Shown: positions 45,380 through 58,400 of the stretch, piece after piece | Layout of the letters: the number at the start of each line of letters is the position of its first letter | Position numbering within the stretch: position 1 is the stretch's first letter | From: Antennarius striatus | Taxonomy: Eukaryota; Chordata; Actinopteri; Lophiiformes; Antennariidae | Direction: 5' to 3' | Length of the DNA stretch: 64,000 nucleotides | NCBI RefSeq assembly: GCF_040054535.1 | Contig: NC_090780.1 | Coordinates: 17,083,501 to 17,147,500 of the forward strand | Position numbers and translations under genes: made by a program | Notes under the pieces: generated by a model | What the model saw: only the letters and a program-made list of their open reading frames with translations | What the model was told of the DNA's origin: nothing | Databases searched by the model: none

Positions 45380-45589
45380 ATGGACAAAAATACAACGAGT
45401 GCATTAAGAAAATGTGATTTTCCTCATCATCCACCCACACTGGACACAATGAAAAATCTATTTGATTTGGAATGCTGCTCTACATCACCTTATTATCTAT
45501 CTCAAAACAGTGTTGCCAAAACTGTAAGAGAAGCCGAAAGGAAATCCATTTTCAAGGACAAGCTGCCAAGAAGACTTGCTCCACACTGA
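45380..45589 (+). CDS. Candidate compact single-exon gene, 69 residues, unknown
   Basis: Open frame from ATG 45380 (aaaaATGGA context) to the stop at 45587-45589. It encodes a polar protein with a Cys-Cys pair in the middle (LFDLECCSTSPYYLSQ) and a basic C-terminus (AERKSIFKDKLPRRLAPH). A reverse CCAAT box (ATTGG, 45291-45295), a TATA box (TATATAAG, 45316-45323) and AATAAA (45617-45622) surround it at near-ideal spacing, implying an intronless mRNA of roughly 290 nt. I do not recognise the protein and assign no function. It lies between the 3' ends of agap2 and pip4k2c. The alternative is a chance open frame, with the AATAAA serving agap2. Confidence 0.35.
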   Translation: MDKNTTSALRKCDFPHHPPTLDTMKNLFDLECCSTSPYYLSQNSVAKTVREAERKSIFKDKLPRRLAPH

Positions 45590-45616
45590 AAATTTACAAA
45601 TTTAAATTCTCATCAA

Positions 45617-45622
45617 AATAAA
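45617..45622 (+). promoter_or_regulatory. Poly(A) signal after the 69-residue frame
   Basis: AATAAA 28 nt after the stop codon of the 45380 open frame. It could instead end a long agap2 3'UTR. Confidence 0.4.
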
Positions 45623-45805
45623 ATGACAAGTTCATCTTGCATTCCAGATTAATGTGGAGGGTAAACGCCCCAAAAAAAAAATCACAAAAGAACATTTAGA
45701 AATGAGTATATTTCGGTGCTTCTTCATGTAGGTCTTGTTTGTAGAGTTGTTGCACTGTAAGGCTCCTCTTCTATTGAAGGACAGTGTTTCGACTCAACCC
45801 TTGAA

Positions 45806-48800
45806 CTAGGCAAAGATCTTGGTGATGAACTCACGGAAACGTTTGGCATACTGCTCTGGGTGAACGGTGGAAATTTCTGCTCCTGCCTGAAAAACACATA
45901 TACAACACACACACACACACACACACCAACAATTAAGGCATCTCTGCTCACGTTGCAGGACTTGACTCAGACTCGATATGTTAACCGGTTCTGGTCTCTC
46001 ACCCCATGTTTGACAGCCTTGGCGGCGTGAGCGGCTTTTTTCTTGGTGTCATACTGCGTCAGCACGTCAATCAGACCCATGAAGTACACCTCCCTCTGGG
46101 GTGCACCTACACGGGTGGGTCACAAAATGTAGTGAGTAATATCGATCTTACCTGCTACAGCCCAACAGGATAAGCCTCCTGTCCCCTGTCCATCAGCAGC
46201 ACTCACCGACAGCGCTCTGAATAGCGTACACGTCAACATACGGGTCAAACTCCCCGGGACCCATGGGTTTAAAGGAATTCATATAGCCACTGATACCCTC
46301 TGGGGAGGTGGAACCCAGAGCCAACCCATCTTCATCCTCTTCCTCCTGCTCGTAGGATGACTCCCTGTCCTCCAACTCCCCCTCCTCCTCCCTCTCAGCC
46401 CGATCCACATCATGGATGCCCAGCAGCAGGCTGTAGTCCATGATCTTCATACGGACCAGGAACTGAAAAATACGTATGGGCCAATTACTAAAGAGACAAC
46501 TACATCTGGTTCTTCAACATCGTTTTCTTACCTCGATATCTCCACTGAGCTTGTCCATGACCTTCTTCTTCTCCTCATCGCTCACGTAAACCTTTTGCAT
46601 GTTATTTTTGAAGTCTGCGTCTTTGTAAGTCGGGACCTCCTTCACCTGCAAATATAGAGTGAAGGCCCAGTACTGAGAAATTAATATCAGCCAAGAAATT
46701 ACAGCAGTCATTTAAGTTTTTTAGATCATTTTGCTTCCAAACTGACACAAACTTGAAGCTCTTAGATTGAACACTTCTCAGCATTTCAACATCTAAACCC
46801 AAGTGATTGAAAAAGGTTTTGGCAAAACAAAATCTTCTAATGATGTCAAGGTGATCGGTTCATATCGCATCATCAGAAATTGTTGAATTACACATGGCAC
46901 ACACTTTGCTGATGTTGCCATGACGATATTACTTGACTCAAATTTGCCTCATACCACTTGATTTCTTCATCCTGGAAATGAACAAAAATGTGATTTCTAT
47001 AACTGAACATTTGTATTAATTTGTTATTATATTTATATTTAGCACAGAGATACATGAAATCCATTTAAATGTCTCTAAATTATTGGCATTAGCATTATTT
47101 CAGTTATACATTGATGACAGTGTCATGTCTCCATTTCTGTTCTTAACCCAACACATAATATAGTCTTCAAACTATACATATTGTCTTAATGGTCTTGATC
47201 GCTGTAAATGCACTGGCCCATGCCTGTATAATTCTTATTTTCATTGGTTGATTCTAATTGTTTTTGATATTCGCAAAATATTTAAAAAATTTATGTCTTG
47301 CAAAATGTGATCCAGAATTCATCCAAAATTTGATCAACTTTTCATTCCTTCGAGAGCCAGGTGACACAAAAAGTAATAACATTTTTTCGACAGCTTTTGA
47401 AGACAAATGACCAAACATTGACAACCATCAAAGTCTTTCCAACTGTGGCTGGCGGAGGTACAAACCAAACGATTGCACAATTGTGCTGTTATGTGAACTA
47501 AATCCATTGTACCTATGGTGTTCATACTTTTACCAAAGTCAGGGTTTCTTATTTTATTTAATCACCAATGCTCGGGGGACTTCCTGTGAGAACACTGATA
47601 AAATCTCATTTTAAAAAGACTGCTATTACAATCCATGAACTGCAAAAATTAGCTACAACATGGGAGATGCGATTTCTCACTCTCACAACTATCTGTGGTT
47701 TGTGGTGAGAGACACTGTGGATAAAGACAAGCAGACTGGTGGCACAGCTGCAGCCAATTCATGCAAACAGCTAAGAATTACAGATTTACTGACTTCTTTC
47801 TTCAGCTGTTTGCTTTCATAATTATGAGACAAAAGTAGTGAACTAGATCAGGAGGTTGATAAAAGTGAATTCCACCAGTTTCACAAGTAAAAAGCTGCTC
47901 AATCTTCAGGAGAAGTTAAAACAGTCATAGGATATCTGAAAAAACAGGATTCAGTGTTTTATGCAGATGATTTTTTTTTGGGGGGGGGGGTTACGGGAAC
48001 ATTTATTTAGCAATTTAATCATTGATTTATTAAAACTTAAGATCTGCTGGTCAACCAGGAAGTTTGGAGTTTGATATCAGGGTAGAAAGTCACAGAGTTG
48101 AACAGAACTCATCACACTACCTTTAGCTTCAGCTGATCTCACCTTCTCTTTAAAACTTGCTTCACGAGAGACCAGCGACCCCTAAGGAAAGAAACCCCCC
48201 CCCCAGCAGTCACTAATGAGTCACCAATACCTGATGACTCAATTAAAAGTTTCACATACCACAACACACCCATCAAAATGAGCTGAGACAAACCTGAAGG
48301 AGAAAACACTTCTGCAGTATGATTTACCTTGAGGTCGTATTTCCTGTGGACATGCAGCCTGTGGCTGAACATGTTCCTCATTACTAACAAGTTGGTGTCC
48401 TCGCTTTCTACGGTGACTCTGTACATGGCCAGGAACTGAGGTAGCAGCGTGTTGCCATGGCAGGTGACTATATACTAGAAGGGAACATCAATGAATAAAC
48501 AGTGACTGACGGGAAAATAAAAAGAGACACATTAACCCAGTGCTCTTCCCCATTCAACATAGCAACAAACATTTATTATGCAAAATGTTTGAAGATGCTT
48601 CATTCTTCCTAGGTGTTGATCTCTCCAGGATGCACCACACCACCTCGGACAAGGTCAGGTGGGACCGCCTCCAGCAACATAAACCAACAACTCCCAATGG
48701 ATGGATGGATGGATGGATGGACGGATGGATGGTTGGATACATAGCACCCAGCCTACACCACTGTCTGGTTCTAATCTGCTCCGTCTGGTCATAGATGTAT

Positions 48801-50825
48801 TCTGAGCTGCAGGTGTGTGGGTGTCTAACAAGCACTTCATCTGAAAGCAATGTGACACCTTCCTGTGGGGTTATGAAAAGGCGGCCCTGTGTTTATTTGT
48901 GTTTCTGAACATGATTACAATCAGATAATAACAACGTAATTGAAATAAATAGTAAAGAAGAAGGTAAAATGCATTCTACATATCTCAAGGATTTGTGTTT
49001 GAGTGACTTACACTGAATGTAAACCATTTTTGTTTGTTTACAAGAAAACAAAAGTTTAAATATATTTCATTCTGTGATGGAAACCATTCCAATCACATTC
49101 AAAGAACATTTTTCAGTTCGGGCGAAATCATGGCTGAATGACATTTAAGTAATCTCAGCTATATGTTAACATATTGGTAAGTTATTTGGTACCTGTGTTC
49201 TTTCTATCATGATAGATCGAATATCTGCTGTGTAGTAAGACAAAAAGAATGACATTAATCGTAAACACCACCCCAGTCTTGTATTCATTTTGTAATGAAT
49301 AAATAAGTAGAACATACCTAAATAAATGCCTTTAAAATCTGCATGATGGCCAGAACTGTTTTCCACTGGTCCGCTCTTTATAAATACTGTATGTATAGAA
49401 ACAGTATAAATGTTCCTCTGCCGGTTTATCTTATTGCAGTTTTTGTAGATGCTTTTAAATGCATGCATTTAAATATTACATATAATTACTTAAATGCTTA
49501 GAACGCTACTCTGCTAGGTTTGATGGTGTAAAACCCTAAACCTCAACCAGGGATGTCTTAAAAAGAGCACACTTTCCCCAGTACATGGAAGATAAAGTGA
49601 CAAATGGTTTTCATCTTCAGGCAGGAATTTAATCACATACTAGACTGCAGCAGACTCACTAAAATCTGTACTAAAACCACACTGTGAGACCTGTTACTTA
49701 CATATAACCATGGTAACATATTACCATGGTGATGTTATATTGTTTTGTGATAACGACTCTGCAATTACATCAACAAGGTGAAATATCACCAGGACAGAAG
49801 TCCAGGTAAGTCCATGGTAGTGAAAACCAGGTTGGCCAAATTACTGTAAGTTAATTTCAACTAGGTTTCATTAATTTAATCAAATTTCTATATCAATAAT
49901 AATAATTTGACCTATAATAATAAAGCCTCTAACTGTTTGGTTGTGTTAACTGGAGCATCGTTTCTCATTTTTTAAAATGCATTTAAACCTCCTACCTGTG
50001 TTAGTCCTACCTGGTGATACTCTGACAAAATGTTGTGCATTTCCTCCACCTCCTCGCTTGAGATTTCTTTTACCACCAGCGTGCGGTCGTACGAGGTGAG
50101 CAGCAGACCCACACACGACCCATCCTCGTCTTTGAGGGGAGGACTGCGGGCCAGCGACACCTGTCGGCGAGAAAGAGAATGACAACTAACCACCGGCGAC
50201 ACGTGACCTAAGCTGCCCAATAGGGCTGCACGGAGCAGCGCCACGCACAAACAAAGAGCGTTCAGAGGGGTGATGCGTGCTGTGTTTTCATGTTTTACGT
50301 TGACAAAACATTTTCCAGAATTGCTCTTCTATATTTTTAGACATGCAGCAATCATCACATGCAGTATTTGTGTGCTAAGCAAATGTTTCCTCTGCAGAAA
50401 GGAGGTGACTCAGTGCGTCACTCGATTCATGCAAACAGGATACAAAGAGATGCAAATTTAGAAGGGAACAGAAGAGAACACACAGATGAGTGTCTGGAGA
50501 ACAAAATGCATGTAAAGCATTGGATGTTCCAGGTTTTTGTCGTCTGTAACATCTCATCACAAATGTCAATTAGGTGTTGAAGGCGGTTGTAGTCCTACCT
50601 GGTAGTCCTGATCCTCGATTCCAAAACGCTCCCGTAGATTTCTGAACACCTGTGGACAGTACTCTTTGAATTTGAACTGTCCTGGAAGATTCTCTCTGAA
50701 GATCCAACAGATTGGAAAATTTACATCAACACATTACATGAGTATAATGCAGCTAATCATTAGCTAGGGTACACGTGTTTAATTGAATTAATACAGAAAA
50801 TGTCCAGTCTTTCTTAGAATACTGG

Positions 50826-50923
<98 letters not shown>

Positions 50924-51882
50924 GACAGCTGGATTTACCATCTTTTTTTTATAACATGATTGGATATTTTTTCTTCTGCATATCAAGCAATGAACAAAAC
51001 ACTTGGGTGACGTGGTTAAAGGTTAGAGGCATGCTCACGTGAGAAAAAAAACACATTTTATTCTTCTTTTAAGTCTTTACACAACCTGGATTCTTGGGTG
51101 GATTAAAGGCTTATTGAAAGCCACTCAAGTTTTCTTAATTCAATCTGTTTGGAAAGTGAAGCAAAGCAGACCGAGTCTGTAACTCAGTTTTCATAAACCA
51201 AATGAATCTGAAACAGTCTGCCTGACCGATACTCATATTCTCCAAATATAATGTGCTAATGGTACACGACCACTAAAATTCAGCTTTTCACTGTTTTACT
51301 TTACAGTATAATTAGTTTACATAGTTTTGACAATCTCATATTGCATTGTCAGGAAAAGCCAAATCATTACTATTATTTTTCTTCTTAGGCTGATTTCTCT
51401 CTTTATTTTAATTAAGCTGTTGTGGTAATTTCAAATGTTTTTAAAGAAGAATTGTGATGAGCAGATACAGGCAAAAAAAAAAAATCACACGGGTGGCAGA
51501 AATCTATGCAAATCAGAGGGATGAGGATGGAGGTGCATGCGGAGGAACAGAACTGTACTTGTTGAAGAGGTGGTGGTTCACTTTGATCTTGGTGCTGGCT
51601 TTGAAGTCGTCTGGAAGCAGCATGACAGGCACAGGAACCTGGTGTAGGTCATTAATCTGTGCGTGGTCAATGGGAAAATAAAGTCACACACACACTCTTA
51701 AAGTCAAAGATTCACAATGCAGTGCACGTTCCTACCGAGTGGTTGACTCCCCACATCAGGACGCTCAACACGGGGTCACTGGCTCGGAGGACCTCCACCT
51801 TCTGCTGCACAAAGTGCTTCTTCTTCGTCTTCCTCTTTGGCGCCAGAGTACTCAGAGGGTTGGAGCTTGTAGGAGAAGACAT
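45806..51882 (-). CDS. pip4k2c: Phosphatidylinositol-5-phosphate 4-kinase type 2 gamma, complete
   Basis: Type II PIP kinase that phosphorylates PI5P to PI(4,5)P2; the gamma form has low activity and modulates autophagy and endosomal signalling. Minus-strand coding exons are 51736-51882, 51559-51656, 50599-50695, 50011-50160, 48328-48474, 48143-48181, 46532-46645, 46207-46462, 46003-46106 and 45806-45886. All are GT-AG and close to 410 residues (human 421). Landmarks are [46 protein letters not shown], the ATP-site region [35 protein letters not shown] with SREAS, the kinase [14 protein letters not shown], an acidic variable insert, [56 protein letters not shown] read as consecutive blocks, and a C-terminus in KIFA. 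The SPEGI and insert sequence favour gamma over alpha or beta. Exon 6 is only 39 nt. Intron 3 holds a (GT)46 array. Confidence 0.96.
45908..45925. repeat. Short (CA)n run
   Basis: About nine CA units in the pip4k2c intron between the last two coding exons. Confidence 0.8.
48691..48735. repeat. (ATGG)n microsatellite
   Basis: About ten slightly imperfect tetranucleotide units in pip4k2c intron 4. Confidence 0.9.
50831..50922. repeat. (GT)46 microsatellite
   Basis: An uninterrupted GT run of about 92 bp between pip4k2c exons 2 and 3 of the coding series. Open frames across it are artefacts. Confidence 0.97.
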
Positions 51883-52120
51883 GTCGCTTTCACATACCAG
51901 TGTGTCAGTGTCAGGGAGGTTTTAGTCGTCATTTGTGGCGTCCTGTTTATGTAAAGTAGCCTAAAGTCCGCCTCGTTTGGGAGTCCCTGAAGGGCTCAGC
52001 GGCGCACAGCCCGCTGGTGCGCATTAGTGCAGCACAGCGCGACAGGTGCAAGTCTCTGAGAGAGACATCGCATTCATGTGGGTCTACTTTTCCCTAAACT
52101 TTACTAGTCTTCATGCACGT

Positions 52121-52321
<201 letters not shown>

Positions 52322-52694
52322 TGTAGCTGCTTTCCTGGTCAAAGCAGGTAAAACCTCCTAAAACAAAGTAAGGACTCATAACATGGAGCGATAAACATCA
52401 GTATCAGTCCATCAAACAGTCCTTCAGAATCAGCAGCAAAGGAGAAGGAAGGAAGAATAAAGTGGTAGAGGAAATAGAAACAGACTGAAAAACACAGCAT
52501 AGCGTTTGTCCTGATCATGAAGCCTCCCCACAAGGGAACAAGATCTGTAGACTGATTTCTGATCACCTGCCTCACAGCCCAGGAGGACATTAGGAACAAC
52601 AACACAGGGTTAAAGCGCCAGCGGTCAGCACTCAGAGCAGAGCAGCCCTCAGGACTGCCTGGGTTTAGAACAAGAAAGCCCACAGATTTAATGT

Positions 52695-52855
52695 GGTACA
52701 TATACATATACATGTTCATGTATATGTATATACAAATATATGTACATATATATGTACATATACATATACATGTTCATGTACATATACAAATACATATAAA
52801 TGTATATATACATATACGTATATACAGTATACATATACATTTATACAATACCTAG
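52695..52855. repeat. TACATA/TATG-rich low-complexity stretch
   Basis: Imperfect alternation of 'tacatata' and 'tgttcatg' words over about 160 bp, with internal palindromes. The poly-Tyr/Thr/His frames over it are artefacts. Confidence 0.85.
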
Positions 52856-53761
52856 AAGTATACCTCATGAACTCAAGTGTACACGAGTGCAGCTGTGGAA
52901 AACAACTCTGAAAGCAAGAGTTGGAACCAGCTTATGATCAAGTGTGTCATGTTCACAGTCTACTAAGCCAGAACATCACAGACAGGATATGAATACAGAC
53001 TAAGAGGTAGAGCGTATGCCATCAACCATACATGGAAAACATCAAACTACCTGCATATTGCTAGAGTGAAACAGAAAAGCTATTGTGGTAGTCATACATG
53101 TTCATACAGAAGAGTAGCTGTATCCTCTAATCATCACACTTCACTTGTGCCACAAGATACTTTCTAAACCCCAACACAAGTGTAGGAAAGATGCCGCTCC
53201 AACAGACCCGTTTCTTCTCAGACCTTCCTCACACTGTCATCCAAAATTATAGCTAAAAACAATCGATTTGAAAAGCACTTTTACTTTAAATAAAATTGTT
53301 TATTTGTCTGACTTTGAACATTATAGGAGTTATTGATGAATTACACAACTCCACAAAATATATTGTTTGTTTTTATACATTTAATATGGAAGTATAACAC
53401 ATTTTATTTTTGAGAGCATTGTGGATTTAATTAATTACTTGAGCAAAGTTTTTTTATTTAAAAAATATAAAACCTGATTGACATTTCTGCAACATTATCC
53501 ATCATTTAATATCTTAACATTCCTCAAACACTCCTCTGATTGAACATGAGGCATATTTTCTTGCTGAATGCTAAAAAAGAAAATCTTGACATTAATAATA
53601 CTCCCAAATAATTCTACATTCAAAAGTCACAATTCAATAATAACATAAATAGAGTATCATATTCATAGTAACATAAATAGGGTTACATCTACATTATGTA
53701 CATCACAGTAATACACTTGCAATAATGTTAGAGTAATATAAAATACTGGAAGTATGCAACA

Positions 53762-53767
53762 TTTATT
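53762..53767 (-). promoter_or_regulatory. Candidate poly(A) signal of igfbp6
   Basis: AATAAA on the minus strand about 375 nt beyond the igfbp6 stop codon. Another lies near 53455. Confidence 0.35.
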
Positions 53768-54139
53768 GGAATATTTACATCCATATTATATTCTTGCTGG
53801 AATTTAATTGTATGAAATATCAACATTAATGCTACTGACTGTTTTTTTGGAATAGAGGCAAGCATAAGTGATCCCAATGGAGCCTCTTTCAATGTGACTC
53901 TTGGCTGGTTGATGACACATGCTAACAGAAATTTGACATCTAGAGATCATCTAATTATGTAATAAGTTCTAATACTTTCAGTAGAGGGCGCAAGGAGACA
54001 ACGTTGAAGCAGATTCTCATCTGGTAGATGAAATGTGAGACTGTCCCGTACTCCTCCAGACTCTGACTTTCCTTCATCTTCACCTCATGCCGGTGTTGAA
54101 GCTTCAGCCTCCTTTGCTTCATTCCAGGTGATGTGAACT

Positions 54140-55434
54140 TTAACAGCTTGTTCCGCCTTTCTGCTTGGTGTTAGATGGGACCGGCATGCCGTCTTTATCC
54201 ACACACCAGCATCTGCCACGTCGTTTACCTCGAGAAGACCAACACTGAAATGACAGGACAAACAAACAGACCACTTCTAGCAGTTGGAAATATAGATCTG
54301 GTTTCTGCGGATTATTCATTATGTCTACAAACTCACCTGCTTCCTTCTGAAAAAGCCACCCTTGTCACAGTTGGGCATGTAGATGTCATGATGGGGGTCG
54401 AATAAATGGGCATCAAGACCTCTGATGAGTGTAGTTAGCAGTTTACGACATGGAGCCTACAGGAGGAGACAGCAGAGATTTGGATCTGTTTACAAGTAAT
54501 TCTGGTTCTGTTTGTCTGAACTGTTGAGGTCATTGAATAAAGGAGATTCTTACCTCGTCTGGATCCTCAGCGTGTGCTGGTTCTAGGGCCATGCAAAGAC
54601 AAATGCATTTACTACAGTATGAAAGCCAATTTAAAGTCATTCTTCACAAAGTCAGTTCTGCTTAGTATAATAATTCTTCTTGGTGATGTACCTGCTTCAC
54701 TCTTTATTAACTACAGCAATCATAGTAAGACTTAAAGCACTAACAGACGATGAAAAGTAGAGCCATCTTTGAAAACAGACCAAGGGTTATACAGCAGTTG
54801 CTGAGCCATTGACACATTTTATCATTTAAACTATGGGATATTTCACGATGCTGATGTTTTGATGTAACAGCTTGTCTGGCAGCAGATGGGCTATGGAAAA
54901 ATAAGCTCACTGTATAAACACATGTGTAATTCTTTGTTCAAATAGTCTCCTGACTATGGCTAACACATAAACACTCATTTGTTGATTAAATGGAAAATAA
55001 ATCAAAGTAAGAAAGTAAAACCAACAAATAAGTCAACAAATGGTGAGTGTGTTTGCTGAGAAACCTCATGCCATCAATCTCACACTGCGTCTGACTGACT
55101 CTGCTTCATTCATTGACATCATCCTGCAGGCACATTAATTATGCCCCTTACCTGCTGTCTTATTTTTAGTGGGACCAATGGTGCTGGTGTTGCTGCAGAC
55201 TCCCCTGCCTTCCAGAAGGGCACGGAGGGGCCTGGCTTCATCCACCGGAGGTGCACATCGTAGATCCTGGGCACAGCTCAGAGTGTAGACTCCACATGGT
55301 TCTCCAATGCCCAGAGCGGTGGTGTTTGATTTACAGGTGGGACATCCGCTGGACGGTTTGGTCAGTGGGACGGGGCTTGACAGCGCACCCGACAGAAGGA
55401 GGAGCAGCATCAGGATGTTTAGATACAGAAGCAT
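54140..55434 (-). CDS. igfbp6: Insulin-like growth factor-binding protein 6-type, complete
   Basis: Secreted protein of the IGFBP family; IGFBP6 prefers IGF-II and restrains its signalling outside the cell. Coding exons are 55152-55434, 54554-54582, 54337-54456 and 54140-54244, all GT-AG, giving 178 residues (human IGFBP6 has 240). Residues 1-20 form a leucine-rich signal peptide. The N-domain keeps GEPCGVYTLSCAQDLRC and PLRALLEGRGVC but has only six cysteines (31, 34, 47, 54, 60, 80) and lacks the GCGCCxxC motif. Three N-glycosylation sequons lie in residues 37-93. The linker is very short. The C-terminal thyroglobulin type-1 domain is intact, with APCRKLL, YMPNCDKGGFFRRKQCW, RCWCVDKDG and a final GGTSC. 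The spryd3 neighbour, as for human IGFBP6, supports the assignment. Which fish duplicate (a or b) it is cannot be fixed here. Confidence 0.88.
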
Positions 55435-58400
55435 CTCTAAGAGTTGTTGACTAGCCAGTCTTCTTGACTTTCTGATTGTTAATCACTATAAAGACTACTA
55501 AGCTTAGTTAGGTCCCCTGACTGCAGTTTCTATATGAGGTAATGTGGAGTGCAATTCCCTAAAGCCAAGACAAAGTGATAATGAGTCTGACACACACGGC
55601 TGGCAGCAGCTTTTAAAGAGCTCAAACCGGCAGGGAAAGGTATGGGAGGGCACACGATGCAGAATGTTAGTTTTCCCTCTCGTTTCCACAAAGCTGAGCA
55701 CACCCTTTTTTTCTCTTGTCTCTAACACACACACACATACGCACGCACACACACATTCGTGCATGCCCTTGCTAGAAAGTAATGTGTTCTGCACAGACAT
55801 AAATCACAATCATTGCTGTATGTGCTCTTCTATGGTCATTTATTCATAAAGGTGAAGCTTTCGCGTTAACAGCCAGTCAAGACTCAGCAGTAATGAAATT
55901 CATCACATTAGTATTCAATTTTTTTTTCATCCTAGAAAATAAACATCAGTTTGAATATTGCTACTAGCAAATGGAACAATTAAAAATGAATACAATTAAA
56001 AAGTGACAAACAATATAACTTTAAATATATATTCAACCAGTTCATTTACTGTACAGTCATTTTACATGAGCTGTAATTTATATATTTTCTTTCCTATGTT
56101 TCAAAAGTAAATTCTGCTTTTTTTACCCTGCTGTATTTATATTACTGCAACAGATATGCGACATTTGTAGATTTCTCAATCTCACAGAACTTAGGGGTAA
56201 AAAATCAAATGTAATACAATCTGAATGGAATAAAAAAACATAACGTACAGAAAAATAAACATTATTATCCCCCCCCACACACACACATACAGTTAAAGAA
56301 CATGGATAAAAGAATTTAGTTTCCTCAACCAAATGTCATGACATTCTTTTTGAAATAGCAACCACTAAACAAACACTTGTTTGTTGACAGAGTTTGTTTC
56401 CAGAGAGTGTAACCGCAGGGCTGAGGACTGAAAGGAAGTCAACATTGAGCAGCTGAAGGAGTGCCACTCAAAGTCGGATGAAAGGATATCAATCGCCACA
56501 AGCAAAAATTTCCCACCCTGAAAATTCCAGTGTCTGTGAGTCACAAGTACATTATTGAGGCACGATCTTAAATCACGAATTAATATCTAGCTTGTGATCA
56601 CTTGATCTCAGATAAAGTACAATTAAATTACACAGCTCAACGCACAGCTATTTAAAGAGATGACTTGTTCTTCAGTACAGGTCTGAATGATTGATCCTTT
56701 AACACAGTGGGATGTATCTGGTTTCTATGGGAGAACCTGAATTCATAGGTTGTGTGATTTGTGAATGAGTGTGAAGACACATCTTTCTTTCCTTTTTTAT
56801 TTTAAAAACAGTGATATTTTACCTATTCTATTTGCTTCAGGTGTCACATTCTATTTTTTCTAATTTGAATCATATAAACACACTGCATTAGATTTCATCC
56901 ACACCCTGTATGGCAGGATTTTCAAATTCTTGTTTCTAATGGAGGCAACAAAGAATAATTTTCATGTCATATAGAAGAAGGTGTTTTTTTTTTTTAACAT
57001 TTCCAAATATAATTAGTAGAATTTCAATAAATGTTTAAGTACAGTGATGGAAAAAGTAGTTAAGTCTTTTGCATAGGAGAAAGGACTAAAAGTAAAAGTA
57101 TACCACTTTTTGGACATACTGTAGTCTATTCCATTAAGAATGAAAATACTGCATTAAAACTCTTACTTAAAAAATGTGTGTGTGATGTTTATGTCACTAT
57201 TACCGCTGTACTAACGCAAATTCAAATTCAATTCAAATTCAAAAAAACATATTTGTCCCCAAGGGACAATTGAAGGTACACTCGAAGTGACCACAGGGTA
57301 CACTTTCCTGCTGCAGCTAAATCTAACTTTAAAATAGCGGCTGGTACTCTAACCTGCATTCATAAGAGAATATGTAAATACGTCAGACTCCGCCCCTACG
57401 CTCACTGATGCGGTACCGCACGGGTTACAGACGTCGTCCATTGTCTGATATGATTGGTTGAGAGGGCAGGACTTCCGACAGCGGAGGTTGGACATAAAGT
57501 GACAGAACTTACCTCCGTGAAATTGGAAGAAAATCCGAGGAAGGACGCGTTCCGAGTTTTAAAACAGTAAGGAACAAACGTGAGGCTATTGGGCTTTGAG
57601 TATTTTGAGGATAACCCGAGGTGTAGTTGTGTTTAAGGGACGTTATTAGCCACGATAATGGCTCGCAGTGAAAGCAGCTAGCCGGCCTCAAAAAGTCCCG
57701 ACAGTAGTTTGGGAAATACGATGATGCGTTTAAGTTTGCTCGTACATACGCGGACGCACATTGTGACAACTGACGCATTGTTCTTTTTCAATTAAAATTC
57801 ACCATCCGTTAAAGCATTATAATCTTTTGAGTTGTCTTTACCCTGGTTTCATCATCAATTTAGAAACATTTTCTTTTACTTTTACAGTTTTCTTGTTTCA
57901 AGAGAAACGAACAATGTTTTCAGACTTCCTGTAACGCTGGAATCCGTGACGTACGCTAATCAACCACGATTAAGTCAGCGTGGATAAAAGAAATCCACAC
58001 AATTAAATACTTCCGCTCATAAACAAAAGTATTATTAGTTATGACCTCAGAATTTAAGCCTTTTCGAAATGGTGGGTTTCGCCTGATTAATCCTGGTTTT
58101 GATTCCATAACCTGACAGCAAAATCATATGGTGGTGTTTTTTATAAGCTCTGTCAAGCTACAGTAGATGGTTGATCAGTTTAGTGTAAAAGTAACCAGCA
58201 GGATAATCATCAAAGGGGATAATTATTTCCATTAAGAAGTTCAGAAATTGGTAAACGGGTACGTGAAGAGAGACACGAAAGTTATTACTGTGTCTGTATG
58301 TCTGTTATTAATAGATGAGTCAGTGTATGCTTGAGTCAGACGCAGCTGACCTTAGGAGGAAGACACGCACATCATCATCATCATCATCATGGGACGAGGG

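Noticed and set aside
57509-57778. 89-codon minus-strand open frame in the CpG-rich patch
   Set aside because: No homology, start context or splice support; probably antisense of the spryd3 promoter and first exon.
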